Positions 1 to 9,322 of a stretch of 64,000 nucleotides of DNA are shown here, in pieces. Source of the stretch: Aureispira sp. CCB-QB1 (GTDB lineage: Bacteria > Bacteroidota > Bacteroidia > Chitinophagales > Saprospiraceae); assembly GCF_000724545.1 (NCBI RefSeq), contig NZ_JHBV01000022.1, positions 62,001 to 126,000 of the forward strand, given 5' to 3'. The notes under the pieces were generated by a model. It was not told the origin of the DNA, did no database searches, and saw only the letters and a list, made by a program, of their open reading frames with translations. The translations under genes and the position numbers were made by a program. Each line of letters opens with the position of its first letter. The first letter of the stretch is position 1.

Positions 1-357
1 GTAGATAAAAAATCAAGCTTTGAAGCTTCTGTTTCTGGTGGTCGCCTTAATTTGGGTAGAGCAATGCAAGAGCTCGCAGACTATTTTTCTACACCACAAG
101 AAAACAACCTTTTAGTTGTTTATCCCTCTCCTACTTCTAGCTATCTCCATCTCAAAGCATCGTTAACAGAACAAGGTACTTACCCTGTTCGAATTTATGA
201 TACATCAGGAAAACTAGTTGCTTCTTGGACTATTCAAACAGAAGCTCCTACCATTCGTTATTGGGAATTTGAGGTTGGAGATTGGGCTAGAGGTATGTAT
301 ATTGTAGAATTAGAAACTCCCACCTCCAAATTTGTACAAAAGTTTGTAAAATATTAA
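1..357 (+). CDS. C-terminal end of secreted S8 (subtilisin-like) peptidase with T9SS sorting domain (partial)
   Basis: The reading frame is open from the first base, so this is the 3' end of a longer gene that starts outside the window; an internal TTG at 52 is not a credible start. The first residues read SFEASVSGGRLNLGRAM, which resembles the last helix of the subtilisin (S8) catalytic fold (SGGRLN motif). The remaining ~80 residues (YPSPTSSYLHL, IYDTSGKLV, RGMYIVEL, KFVKY) are a typical type A C-terminal sorting domain of the type IX secretion system, so the protein is probably exported to the surface or medium. The peptidase call rests on a short motif only. The stop overlaps that of the convergent gene at 354-1061 through a shared TTAA. 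Confidence 0.7.
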   Translation, partial: VDKKSSFEASVSGGRLNLGRAMQELADYFSTPQENNLLVVYPSPTSSYLHLKASLTEQGTYPVRIYDTSGKLVASWTIQTEAPTIRYWEFEVGDWARGMYIVELETPTSKFVQKFVKY

Positions 358-1061
358 AATCGTTGTGTCTCGACTTTTTGATCAGCAGTAATCACTCTCA
401 CGGTTCCACCTTCTTGCAACAAACTAGGCAGCATCAACTCTGAATGCGATTGGTGCTCTATATAAGATTTTATTTTTGCTCCTAAATCATTGTACAGCTC
501 AATTTCTACAGGAAATTGAGCCATTTCTAAGGCTAATTCTACACGCAATTTAGAAAACTGGCAGGTAGATTTAACGAACAACCATCCTTCAGAACTATTG
601 TCTATGTCTACTTCTTTTGGAGGACTATTATAATAAGTTCCATCCTTATAGAGTTGCTTTAGACGGTAATAAATGCGTTGCTTCGCTGGAAAATGGTCAA
701 TATAACTGTAGTGTTTAGAAGCTCCTTGTAGCGCGTCCTCTATTCGCCCTATCGGTACAAAATTTATTTTATCATACGACTTCTCAACTACAAAAGCCTC
801 TGTTTGCGTATTTTCTTTAATAGACCAAAACACCAGCACCCCTTCCTTATCTTTTGTTGCACCCAATTTTAGGTTTTCTTGAACATACTTCTTTTCTTTA
901 TCTGCCACCTTCTCTTGTTGATTTTCTTTGATACTACAATGAACAGGATAAATTTTATGCTGTTCCTCTTTTTGTAGCAACGAGTTAGATTTTGTTTTTA
1001 CCTGTTGGCAAGCAACAGTAAATAGCAAAACAAGCATCAATATAACTGGCGTTTTCATCAT
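354..1061 (-). CDS. Predicted lipoprotein of unknown function
   Basis: A protein of 235 residues with a lipoprotein signal (hydrophobic segment ending LLFTVAC, Cys at residue 18), so it should be lipid-anchored in the envelope. A Lys/Glu-rich linker follows. The middle part (residues ~70-150, with YYRLKQLYKDGTYYNS) resembles the FN3-like module that precedes sorting domains in T9SS proteins of this phylum. The last ~80 residues have a degenerate sorting-domain look (VEIELYNDLGAKI) but lack a clear final motif. No enzymatic motif is visible. It is convergent with the S8 peptidase end and has its own promoter region toward 1062-1217. Confidence 0.6.
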   Translation of the reverse strand: MMKTPVILMLVLLFTVACQQVKTKSNSLLQKEEQHKIYPVHCSIKENQQEKVADKEKKYVQENLKLGATKDKEGVLVFWSIKENTQTEAFVVEKSYDKINFVPIGRIEDALQGASKHYSYIDHFPAKQRIYYRLKQLYKDGTYYNSPPKEVDIDNSSEGWLFVKSTCQFSKLRVELALEMAQFPVEIELYNDLGAKIKSYIEHQSHSELMLPSLLQEGGTVRVITADQKVETQRF

Positions 1062-1217
1062 TAGCTTATTTGGAGATAGAATGGGAAATTATTTATTGTT
1101 TAATAAAATTACAATAGATATATTACCTAATTATTAAGCTGATATAAACTTTTTCGACATTCTTTGTGTTCCTTATTTTTTGCAAATTATAACCACTAAT
1201 ATTTAAAAATACATCTT

Positions 1218-2159
1218 ATGATATATATTGCCTTGTTAATACTAGTAGTTCTATTACTTTATATAGATTTGGCAGTACTTAACAAAAAGCAAGACCACCC
1301 TTCTAATAAAAAGACTGCATTAGAAACATTGTATTGGGTTCTTTTTGCTTTAAGTTTTTCGGGAGTATTGTATTGGGCTTATAGCCATCAACTAGTGGAT
1401 AACCCTAGCCACCTTACCCCTTTAGACGCTACATTCAAATACTTAACAGGCTATTTGATTGAATTATCGCTTAGTGTTGATAATTTATTTGTGATGGCAT
1501 TTATTTTTTCTTCTTTAAAAATTCCTGTCAAGTACCAACATAGAGTATTGTTTTGGGGAATTATGGGTGCTATGTTCTTTAGGGCTGCCTTGATTTTTCC
1601 AGGTACCTTATTGATTAACAAAATAAGTTGGATGACCTATGTTTTTGGAGCATTTTTAATTTATACAGCATTCAAGATGCTAACAGAAGAAGATGAAAAT
1701 GAAGCAGCCCCTAGCAGTCAAATCAAGTTTATAGAACGCTTTGTTCCGCTTACAACTTCTTATAATGGAGAAAAATTTTGGCTAATCGAAGATGGTATTC
1801 GCAAAGCTACTCCTCTATTTAGTGCCTTGGTTGTTATTGAGATTACAGATATATTATTTGCCTTAGATAGCATTCCCGCCATTTTGGCTATTACAACAGA
1901 TCCTTTCATTGTTTTTAGTTCTAATATTTTTGCTATTCTGGGATTAAGAGCCATGTATTTTTTCTTAGTAAATATGCTAGAACAGTTTTACTACATCAAA
2001 TACAGTGTTTTTGCCATTTTACTTTTTGTTGGTATAAAACTGATTATCATACACTATATTCACCTACCCGAATGGTTTTCATTGGCTTTTATAGTCTTAG
2101 CACTTATCGTAGGTATCGCTTATTCCATGACTCATTCCAAACCATCTAAAAATAGTTAA
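1218..2159 (+). CDS. TerC/Alx family integral membrane protein
   Basis: A TerC-family protein of 313 residues, close to the usual length of Alx-type members. About nine hydrophobic segments are visible. The two conserved acidic motifs of the family are present: LSLSVDNLFVMAF near residue 90 and EITDILFALDSIPAI near residue 210. The family is linked to metal (Mn2+) export, pH response and tellurite resistance; the substrate here cannot be read from sequence. The gene appears monocistronic, with an 850-bp gap downstream. Family assignment is firm, function is inferred. Confidence 0.88.
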   Translation: MIYIALLILVVLLLYIDLAVLNKKQDHPSNKKTALETLYWVLFALSFSGVLYWAYSHQLVDNPSHLTPLDATFKYLTGYLIELSLSVDNLFVMAFIFSSLKIPVKYQHRVLFWGIMGAMFFRAALIFPGTLLINKISWMTYVFGAFLIYTAFKMLTEEDENEAAPSSQIKFIERFVPLTTSYNGEKFWLIEDGIRKATPLFSALVVIEITDILFALDSIPAILAITTDPFIVFSSNIFAILGLRAMYFFLVNMLEQFYYIKYSVFAILLFVGIKLIIIHYIHLPEWFSLAFIVLALIVGIAYSMTHSKPSKNS

Positions 2160-3013
2160 GCCTATACCATTCATTCCATAAAACGATTTTACGAAGTGCC
2201 ATATAATAACAGCGTACTAAGCTTATGTTTTTACTTTGTGAGCTGTTGTTACTTGCTATACTTGATTCGGATTCATAGAAGAACTCAAAAAGTGACAGGG
2301 TGTTAAAACGTATAACAAAACGTTTAAATACATCTATTCAAGGATCTATTTTTCATCGTGAAGCTATAATGAATTCTTTTTTGCTTATGAACAAGTTAGA
2401 ATCTAAGTTTGTTTATCTATGCAGAAATTCCAATTGGCATATACCACATTACTGCTATTATTAGTCCTTAGTTGTGTTGTAATGAGTAATACTTGAGGTT
2501 GCTATCAATTAATTGTTTAATTTTCTATAACGAAGGGAACTAACAAACTCCAAAACATCTTTATATAAATTTAATCATTAGAACTTTGAAGTTCCAAACA
2601 AAAACATACAACACTAACAATCAAACACTTAAAACCACAAAAACACTATATCTTTCTACAATTTAGTGTTTATATAAAGATTATTATTATTATTAGACAT
2701 TGATTGAAAAAAGAAAATCTATCTTTAGAATAAGAATGAGTATAAAATTTCCTTTTCCATAAAAATTGATAATTTTGTGCTTATGCATTCAATCGTTTAC
2801 TAAAACTATATAGGGCAAGCATTCATTCATTTCACCCAACAACAGACAACACTACTTTCTAATGTATTAGACTTATACAAATAGTATAATTAATTGTTTT
2901 TGGAGCACTAAAACAATAAGTTCACATTATTTATAATTGGTCTTGTTCATAGCATGATTTGAATACCTTTAAACGTTAATAGTAAACAATTTCAATCGTT
3001 AAATACCAACTGA
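2160..3013. other. 850-bp intergenic region, no gene seen
   Basis: AT-rich DNA with stop codons in all frames. It contains a small palindrome (GAACTT-TG-AAGTTC, 2581-2594). I see no RNA gene, no insertion sequence and no convincing TAnnTTTG promoter for the ATPase gene downstream. Confidence 0.5.
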
Positions 3014-5356
3014 ATGGAAGCAAGCACTATAGATAAAAATAGTATTGTCAAAATTATAGAAGATTGGGAATACTTAATCAACGAAACGCCTTCTTTTGAA
3101 GATCGTTTGGACTGGCTAGTAGGAAACATTGCCGTTATAGCAGGTCAAATGGTCGAAAAAGGAGACATTTGTTATAACGTCCTTTCCCAAAAAGAACTCG
3201 AATTGGATAACGAAGTAGCAGCTTCTTGTCATGCGGTTACTTTTGTATGGGCAGACCAAGCAAAAATGTTCTTGTTGTTCCTTAGAGATAGCCTATTTGA
3301 GCAGCAGAAAGCAGCTATTTTTTATAAAGATAGCATTCTGCAAAAAAATCAAATCAAAACCCTTTGGGAAGAAACACTTGTCTTGGCAAAAGAAGCCTTG
3401 CAAGCAATCAAAGAAATTGTATTAACTAATTCTGATAAAGAAAAAGCACTCAAGCAGCTCCAACATCAAGAAAATCCTTGGTTAATATACAAAGCTCAAA
3501 TCATCTTACTGGTAGATCAAGCCAATCTATTGAATGATGATTACCAAAAACTAAAAACGATTCAAGAGGTATTGTATGCCACAGAATTAATTGTTAAAGA
3601 CACCATTGATACCTGTCTATCTGACTTGGATACCAATAACAATAAGATTGATACGGTTATCAACTTAATTACTACTGTAGATACCAAGCCCTCATACAAA
3701 CTAACTTCTATCCATGAAATCATGGACAAGATGAAAAATGTTGTTTACATTTCTGCTTTTAAACAACAACTAGAGAGTTTATTAAAGCCTTATGATATTA
3801 AACTCTCTCCTGTGGTTCGTATTCATGGCGGCATATTGGAGCGGCGTGTCTTTTTGCCTTATAAAAATATTTTGCAATGGTTTGAATCCGAGATTTACCC
3901 TCTACTTTATGAAGTTTGGGAAATTACCGAACAAGGAACGACAGGGTTAAGAATGATTTTATTGAACATGACCAATCGATTGGACATTCTTCAGAAAGAA
4001 CGCCCAGAGGATTTATTTAAGGATCATATTAATATGGTCAAACCTTTGCATACTTTCCAAAAAGACTTGGTCATGTTGGGGGATAATATTACCAATTTGG
4101 TTCACCTGATCGATAACCGAGTACAAGAAGAGTTAAGAATATCAAACTTGTTTGATACCCAATCGCATTTTTTGTCGGTTTCTTTGCAATCGACCTTAAA
4201 TCAAAAAATCTGGAACAATGAAAGTGGTTGGTTAGCGCAAGCCCAACGTTGGCTAAAAACAATCTTAGATAAATTTAATGCCTTAAAAGACAAATTTTAT
4301 CAAGGGCAACAGCTAAGTGTTTCCGAAAAAATAACGCTTTGTATTCAAAGCAGAATGGCAGATCCTAACAATAAACATTATACCAACATCTTTTTGACCA
4401 AAGGGTATGTTGGGGAATCATTTATTGTGGGGCGAGAAGAAAACATCAAACGTTTTGGTGACTTGGTGACCAATTGGAAACAAGGATTCAGAGGCTCTGT
4501 TTTGTTGACAGGAGACCGTTTTTCAGGCAAATCGGTTTTTGGTGAGATCGTTGCTCGCAAATTCTTTATGCAAAACTACTATAGCCTCATTCCCAACTCT
4601 ACGCTGACAATTGACGGTCGAAAAATGCAAACGAGCTATGATTTAAAAGAAGCCTTAGATTTTGTTTGCAAGCACAGCATCAACAAAAAGACCATGCTCT
4701 GGATTGATGATATTGAGGTTTGGTGGTCAAACAAAATTCCATTTTATCAAAATATTCATCACTTGATGAATTGCATTGATGCTTATTCTAATCGCATCTT
4801 TTTTGTCGTAGCGACCAATTCACAGGCAAGAAAACAAATTACCAATTATAGCAATGCAAAACGTATTTTCCAAGCAGAAATCGACTTGAATTATCTGTCT
4901 AAAGAAGCCATGCAACAAGCTATTATGGTCAGACATGGCGCAACACAAAAAAAACTGATTGATGCGAAAGGAGATATTTTAACGCCTCCCGCTTTTAATA
5001 AATTGGTGCTTAAAATCTACAAAGCATCGGCAGGAAATGTTGGGGAAGCATTATTGCATTGGGCAAATTCTACGTATTACATTGACGAAAATACCGTACA
5101 ACATCGTCCTGATACTTACAAAGGCTTGCCTAGTTTCTTGAACGAAGATTCTACCTTAATATTGGATTTGCTCTTGTTGCACAAACGAGCCAACGAATAT
5201 TTGATTCGCCAATTGCTCGGGGCTAGTGCTTTTGAAAAACGTTATGCGACTGTGATTAGACGTTTAATCAATGTCGGTATTTTGAAACGCCAATTAGATG
5301 GTTTCATAGAAATTGAAACAACCATTGTTAATGATTTAAAACAAATGCTAAAATAA
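3014..5356 (+). CDS. Large P-loop (AAA-like) ATPase with C-terminal winged-helix-like region
   Basis: A protein of 780 residues. Residues 1 to ~450 are almost entirely helical with no recognisable domain. A P-loop NTPase domain follows: Walker A GDRFSGKS near residue 500 and Walker B TMLWIDDIEVWW near residue 560, then a sensor-1-like stretch (FFVVATNSQ). The last ~90 residues (LIRQLLGASAFEKRY, VIRRLINVGILKR) look like a winged helix, as in ORC/Cdc6-type or STAND-type ATPases. No signal peptide, so cytoplasmic. The stop lies 2 nt before the ATG of an MscS-like membrane protein, which implies co-translation and a shared job. The family is not one I can name. Confidence 0.7.
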   Translation: MEASTIDKNSIVKIIEDWEYLINETPSFEDRLDWLVGNIAVIAGQMVEKGDICYNVLSQKELELDNEVAASCHAVTFVWADQAKMFLLFLRDSLFEQQKAAIFYKDSILQKNQIKTLWEETLVLAKEALQAIKEIVLTNSDKEKALKQLQHQENPWLIYKAQIILLVDQANLLNDDYQKLKTIQEVLYATELIVKDTIDTCLSDLDTNNNKIDTVINLITTVDTKPSYKLTSIHEIMDKMKNVVYISAFKQQLESLLKPYDIKLSPVVRIHGGILERRVFLPYKNILQWFESEIYPLLYEVWEITEQGTTGLRMILLNMTNRLDILQKERPEDLFKDHINMVKPLHTFQKDLVMLGDNITNLVHLIDNRVQEELRISNLFDTQSHFLSVSLQSTLNQKIWNNESGWLAQAQRWLKTILDKFNALKDKFYQGQQLSVSEKITLCIQSRMADPNNKHYTNIFLTKGYVGESFIVGREENIKRFGDLVTNWKQGFRGSVLLTGDRFSGKSVFGEIVARKFFMQNYYSLIPNSTLTIDGRKMQTSYDLKEALDFVCKHSINKKTMLWIDDIEVWWSNKIPFYQNIHHLMNCIDAYSNRIFFVVATNSQARKQITNYSNAKRIFQAEIDLNYLSKEAMQQAIMVRHGATQKKLIDAKGDILTPPAFNKLVLKIYKASAGNVGEALLHWANSTYYIDENTVQHRPDTYKGLPSFLNEDSTLILDLLLLHKRANEYLIRQLLGASAFEKRYATVIRRLINVGILKRQLDGFIEIETTIVNDLKQMLK

Positions 5357-5358
5357 AC

Positions 5359-6084
5359 ATGTCAGACTTGTTAAAACCTCATTTTACTTGGATGTTTTTC
5401 TTTGGAACAGTTGTTTTTTTGCTGCTGTTTTATGGATTTCTCCAATTTTTAAAAAATCAGATTCCACAGCTACCCGCTACCGTCAAATTTAAGGAACGCC
5501 TATCTCGTAGACTTCGCTATTTCTTGTTGCTGTACGAATTAATCTTTGTTGTTATTTCTGTAAGCATCTTCATGCTCATTCATCCTCTTTGGCATGGAAT
5601 GATTGTTTTGTTCCTTATTTCTATTACCTTTCCTTTGATGAGAGACTATATGATTGGACGTTTTCTTTGCTTTGATCCTGAATTTCAACAAGGAAAGCGC
5701 ATCACTGTCGGCGAAGATACTGGCGTTATCAATAAAATGAATCGCTTAGGGATTTATGTCATTACCAACAACGGCATGAAATACATCAACTACATGATTC
5801 TACAAGAAAATGGCTTTAGTTTGCTAACAGATAGTCTCATGCAAGAATATTGTGATTTAAACATTAGTGCGAATGATAAAGATACTTCTAACTTATCGGC
5901 TGAAATGCTGCTATATAAACTAATGGGAGTTCCATATCTAGACAGCGATTATCGCCCTACCTTGATCACTAATAATACCAACACAGACTTTCAAATACGA
6001 GTATTGATTCGAAAAGGAAACCACCAACAAGAATTGATCAATTTGATCAAAGATTGGGGCTACGATTGTCAACTTTCACACTAA
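5359..6084 (+). CDS. MscS-like small membrane protein
   Basis: A protein of 241 residues. Two or three transmembrane segments lie in the first ~95 residues (MFFFGTVVFLLLFYGFL, LIFVVISVSIFMLI, MIVLFLISITF). Then comes a stretch resembling the beta domain of MscS channels: FQQGKRITVGEDTGVINKMNRLGIYVIT...MKYINY, matching the family pattern of 'F..G..I.V....G.V..I......I....G....IPN'. The C-terminal ~80 residues are alpha/beta. It is shorter than E. coli MscS (286 residues), and the pore helix is not obviously glycine/alanine-rich. It is tightly coupled to the upstream ATPase. The channel assignment is an inference from the beta-domain pattern. Confidence 0.55.
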   Translation: MSDLLKPHFTWMFFFGTVVFLLLFYGFLQFLKNQIPQLPATVKFKERLSRRLRYFLLLYELIFVVISVSIFMLIHPLWHGMIVLFLISITFPLMRDYMIGRFLCFDPEFQQGKRITVGEDTGVINKMNRLGIYVITNNGMKYINYMILQENGFSLLTDSLMQEYCDLNISANDKDTSNLSAEMLLYKLMGVPYLDSDYRPTLITNNTNTDFQIRVLIRKGNHQQELINLIKDWGYDCQLSH

Positions 6085-6149
6085 TTATCACAACGATTAT
6101 ACCTCGTTGCACATCTAAGTTTTAAACAACATTTAATATTATTTCTACA

Positions 6150-7430
6150 ATGGAAATTTTTAATTCATATAATATTATCATCATAGCATCTTTGGTTATT
6201 ATTCTCTCTTTTTTCTTCGGAGAATTATCAAAAAAAACCAATATCCCATCGGTGCTTATGCTTATCTTTTTGGGTATTGGTCTGAAATTAGGAATGGATG
6301 CCTTGCACTTAGACGAGATTGATTTCTTTCCTATTTTAGAAATTCTTGGAATAGTCGGTCTTATCATGATTGTGTTAGAAGCTGCCCTAGAGTTAGAACT
6401 CAAACGGGAAAAGCTTTGGCCAATTCTCAAAGCCTTTGGAGTTGCTTTGGTTGGACTATTGCTCTCAACATGGGTTGCAGCCATGATACTAGAACGTTAT
6501 GTTGAAGGGATGTCTGTAGAAGCCTCTTGGATATATGCCACTCCTTTGTCTATTTTATCCAGTGCTATTATTATTCCTAGTGTAACTTCTTTGAATGAGA
6601 ACAAGAAAGAATTCCACATCTATGAAAGTACATTTTCTGACATCATGGGAATCATGTTGTTCTACTTTTTGGCTGGACAAATAGAACACGAAGGGCATGG
6701 TTCGGGGTTTGTTGGTTTTTTGGGAAATGTAGGTCTGACGGTAGCTGTTTCTTTTCTTGCTAGTTATTTACTAATTTTCATTTTTCAAAAAATCAGCAGC
6801 CACGCCAAGTTATTCCTACTTATATCTGTCCTATTATTGCTCTATGCTTTAGGCAAAAAAATGCACCTTTCTTCTTTAATTATCATCCTCATTTTTGGTT
6901 TACTAATAGGCAATATGCAACTCTTCTTTAGAGGTCGATTAAGCAAATGGTTGCACATTGAAAAAGCCAACCATATTTACGAAGATTTGCACGTTATTAC
7001 CATAGAAACCGCCTTTGTCGTTCGAACCTTCTTTTTTGTTATTTTTGGTTTAACCATTGCTTTAGATTCCTTGCTCAATGTAGACGTTGCTATTATCAGT
7101 GCTTTAATTTTGGCATCTATCTACGCCATTCGATTCGTTATCTTACGCATTACAATAGGAGGCGATATTATTCCGCAATTATTTGTTGCCCCACGTGGAT
7201 TGATTACAGTATTGCTCTTTTATGCCATTCCAAAAGAAGTAGAAGTCGAGAGTTTTGAAGCAGGAATTTTACTATTTATCATCATGGCAACTAGTGTTAT
7301 CATGACAATTGCTATGGTTTATGACAAACGTAGAAATCAACAAGCTTTAAATAAAGCCAATGGTGTTTCTATAGGTTACAGTACTTGGAAAGCCCCTAGT
7401 GCCGACGATAAAGAAAAAAGCGATTCATAA
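6150..7430 (+). CDS. Cation:proton antiporter (CPA1-type, NhaP-like)
   Basis: A protein of 426 residues with about 12 hydrophobic segments, the usual size of a bacterial sodium/proton exchanger core. Family features include the N-terminal SVLMLIFLGIGLKLG helix, an IMIVLEAALELELK segment, the unwound-helix region ILSSAIIIPSV, and VAPRGLITVLLFYAIP near residue 350, typical of CPA exchangers. No C-terminal TrkA-N or CNMP domain, only a short charged tail. It should exchange Na+ or K+ for protons at the inner membrane. It follows the ATPase/MscS-like pair by 66 nt and may be in the same transcript; a terminator follows at 7461. Confidence 0.85.
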   Translation: MEIFNSYNIIIIASLVIILSFFFGELSKKTNIPSVLMLIFLGIGLKLGMDALHLDEIDFFPILEILGIVGLIMIVLEAALELELKREKLWPILKAFGVALVGLLLSTWVAAMILERYVEGMSVEASWIYATPLSILSSAIIIPSVTSLNENKKEFHIYESTFSDIMGIMLFYFLAGQIEHEGHGSGFVGFLGNVGLTVAVSFLASYLLIFIFQKISSHAKLFLLISVLLLLYALGKKMHLSSLIIILIFGLLIGNMQLFFRGRLSKWLHIEKANHIYEDLHVITIETAFVVRTFFFVIFGLTIALDSLLNVDVAIISALILASIYAIRFVILRITIGGDIIPQLFVAPRGLITVLLFYAIPKEVEVESFEAGILLFIIMATSVIMTIAMVYDKRRNQQALNKANGVSIGYSTWKAPSADDKEKSDS

Positions 7431-7460
7431 GATTTTATACAAAAAATAAAATAATTTACT

Positions 7461-7495
7461 AGAGGCAACCAATAAGATTATTGTTGTCTCTTTTT
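7461..7495 (+). terminator. Intrinsic terminator after antiporter gene
   Basis: Arms 7461-7469 (AGAGGCAAC) and 7483-7491 (GTTGTCTCT) pair over 9 bp with one G-U, followed by a T run. It lies 30 nt after the stop of the antiporter. Confidence 0.75.
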
Positions 7496-8055
7496 ACTTT
7501 TAAGTCCCTATAAAAACGCTCTAGTTTCATTAGCGATCCAAACAAACAATGAGAAGTCGTGTACTACTATGTTTTTTTTAACCATGAGGAGCATTCAAAA
7601 AATAGTACTGTTTATTGCGAGAATGCCTGAACAAGTAATGTTCTAAGATTATTTTTTTCGATAAAATTATATCCATTTGACTATCAATAATATGCCGTTA
7701 CAAATCAAAAAGATACAAAAGACTAATAATCAAAATACTATACACTTATCACACAGTTCAGACATAGATACTTTTTTATTTTTGTGATAGTAAAGCAAAA
7801 AATGACTACTAATATGTGACTTTTAGAAAAAAAAGCACTCTATTTAATTAAGTTATAGTCATCTAGTTATTTTTAGTTTCTAAATGCAACTTTTATTTTA
7901 TTAAAGAGTTTATATTGACATATAACCCTTAATATTCATGTTACTTTTCTATCAAAAAGCAGCTATAAAGCAATAACAAAAAAAAAATTAAACATTATAT
8001 TAATACAATACTACCTGACTTATACCAACTCACTAAAATTTGACAGCCAACAATT
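7496..8055. other. 560-bp intergenic region, no gene seen
   Basis: AT-rich spacer between the antiporter terminator and a secreted-protein gene. No ORF, RNA gene or repeat copy was recognised. Confidence 0.5.
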
Positions 8056-9231
8056 ATGAAGAACACAATTACACTAATCATATGCTTTCTATCCATTTCA
8101 AACCTTATTTTTGCCCAATACAAAGGCGTTACTTTTGACTACGAGAAAGTAGTCTTTGGCGAAAATCAACCGCTTCCTGCCGAAGCCCATATTATGCTAC
8201 AAGGCGTTGTTAAGCCAGAAATTGGCATTGTTGAATTGGATATTCTTGATCCCAAGGGCAAAAAAAATCGCCTCCCACTTTACTCCAACCAATGGAAACG
8301 ATCCAAAGGCAATACCAAAAACATATTTTTATTGCCCATCAACTTTAAACTAAAAGGTAGCTCTGAATACGATTTTAACATTAAGTACTATGCAGCTATC
8401 AATCAAGAGGAACGAGATACGTTGACAAATATCCTCAACTCTTATTTGTTTACTTATTTAGAGCAAGTGATTATTGTCAATCGCAATACGCTTAGTTTGG
8501 AACAAAATGAGCGACAAATTATGAGAAGTCTCAACAAGATTGTTCACAAAGGGCTTTCTATGTTTAGAAATCGTACCCATACAGATTTTGAGGGATTCTC
8601 TGATCTAATCAAATTTAAACTCAAACAAATTTCTACAGCTAGTTTATCTAAAGGAAAAGTTCTTTTTCAAGAAGAAGATAAAAACGATGCTAAAGTTGCT
8701 TACCGTGAAAAGTTGTTGTCAGAATTGCGCACCATGATTCGTAGTGAACTAAAGCAATATATGAATCTAGAGTGGTTTAAGATGATTGATAACAAATATA
8801 TTGATAATTATTCTACAGAAAAAAGTAAACGTACCATTGCCATTCAGGCAGGCTTTGGCGGAGCTTATCTTAGTGGCTCGACCAACAACTTAGCTATTGG
8901 AGCATCTCCTTTTGTTGGTTTTGCATTTCCATTGAGCAAGCGTTCTTCTCAGTCCAAAGTTTTAAATAATTTATCCATTACATTTGGTGTCTTTTTACTA
9001 GATTTTCAAGGAGCGAATAACACCACCGTCAGCGGCCCCATCTTCAAACGCCCTACTTATGTTGGTTTGAGCTACAAATTATTTCGATTTATTCATTTTA
9101 ATGCTGGAGCAACTTTCTTGGAAGATGCAACGACCGCAGGTCAGCTCTCTGGTATAGAAAAACGGGTTTACATACGTCCTTTTATTGGTGTAAGTGCCCA
9201 AGTAGATTTATGGTTGGACTTTAGTAAGTAA
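8056..9231 (+). CDS. Secreted/outer-membrane protein of unknown function
   Basis: A protein of 391 residues with a cleavable signal peptide (MKNTITLIICFLSISNLIFAQ). The middle part has a helical stretch (residues ~130-260, with repeated Lys/Arg/Glu). The last ~120 residues are beta-rich, with alternating aromatic strands (AIQAGFGGAYLSGS, PFVGFAFPLSKRS, YVGLSYKLFRFIHFNAGATFLED, FIGVSAQVDLWLDFSK) and a terminal aromatic pattern like that of an outer-membrane barrel. It precedes an OmpA-family barrel gene by 91 nt in the same direction, so the two may form an envelope operon. No named family recognised. Confidence 0.6.
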   Translation: MKNTITLIICFLSISNLIFAQYKGVTFDYEKVVFGENQPLPAEAHIMLQGVVKPEIGIVELDILDPKGKKNRLPLYSNQWKRSKGNTKNIFLLPINFKLKGSSEYDFNIKYYAAINQEERDTLTNILNSYLFTYLEQVIIVNRNTLSLEQNERQIMRSLNKIVHKGLSMFRNRTHTDFEGFSDLIKFKLKQISTASLSKGKVLFQEEDKNDAKVAYREKLLSELRTMIRSELKQYMNLEWFKMIDNKYIDNYSTEKSKRTIAIQAGFGGAYLSGSTNNLAIGASPFVGFAFPLSKRSSQSKVLNNLSITFGVFLLDFQGANNTTVSGPIFKRPTYVGLSYKLFRFIHFNAGATFLEDATTAGQLSGIEKRVYIRPFIGVSAQVDLWLDFSK

Positions 9232-9322
9232 TTCATACTGCTTGTCGCTATTATTTCTTTCTTTTAGAGGCATCATCTAACCAATCTTAGCCACATTTTT
9301 TGAGCCATTAAACGCACCACCA

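Noticed and set aside
2581-2594. GAACTT-TG-AAGTTC palindrome as an operator
   Set aside because: Short, more than 400 bp from the next start codon, and without a nearby promoter element.
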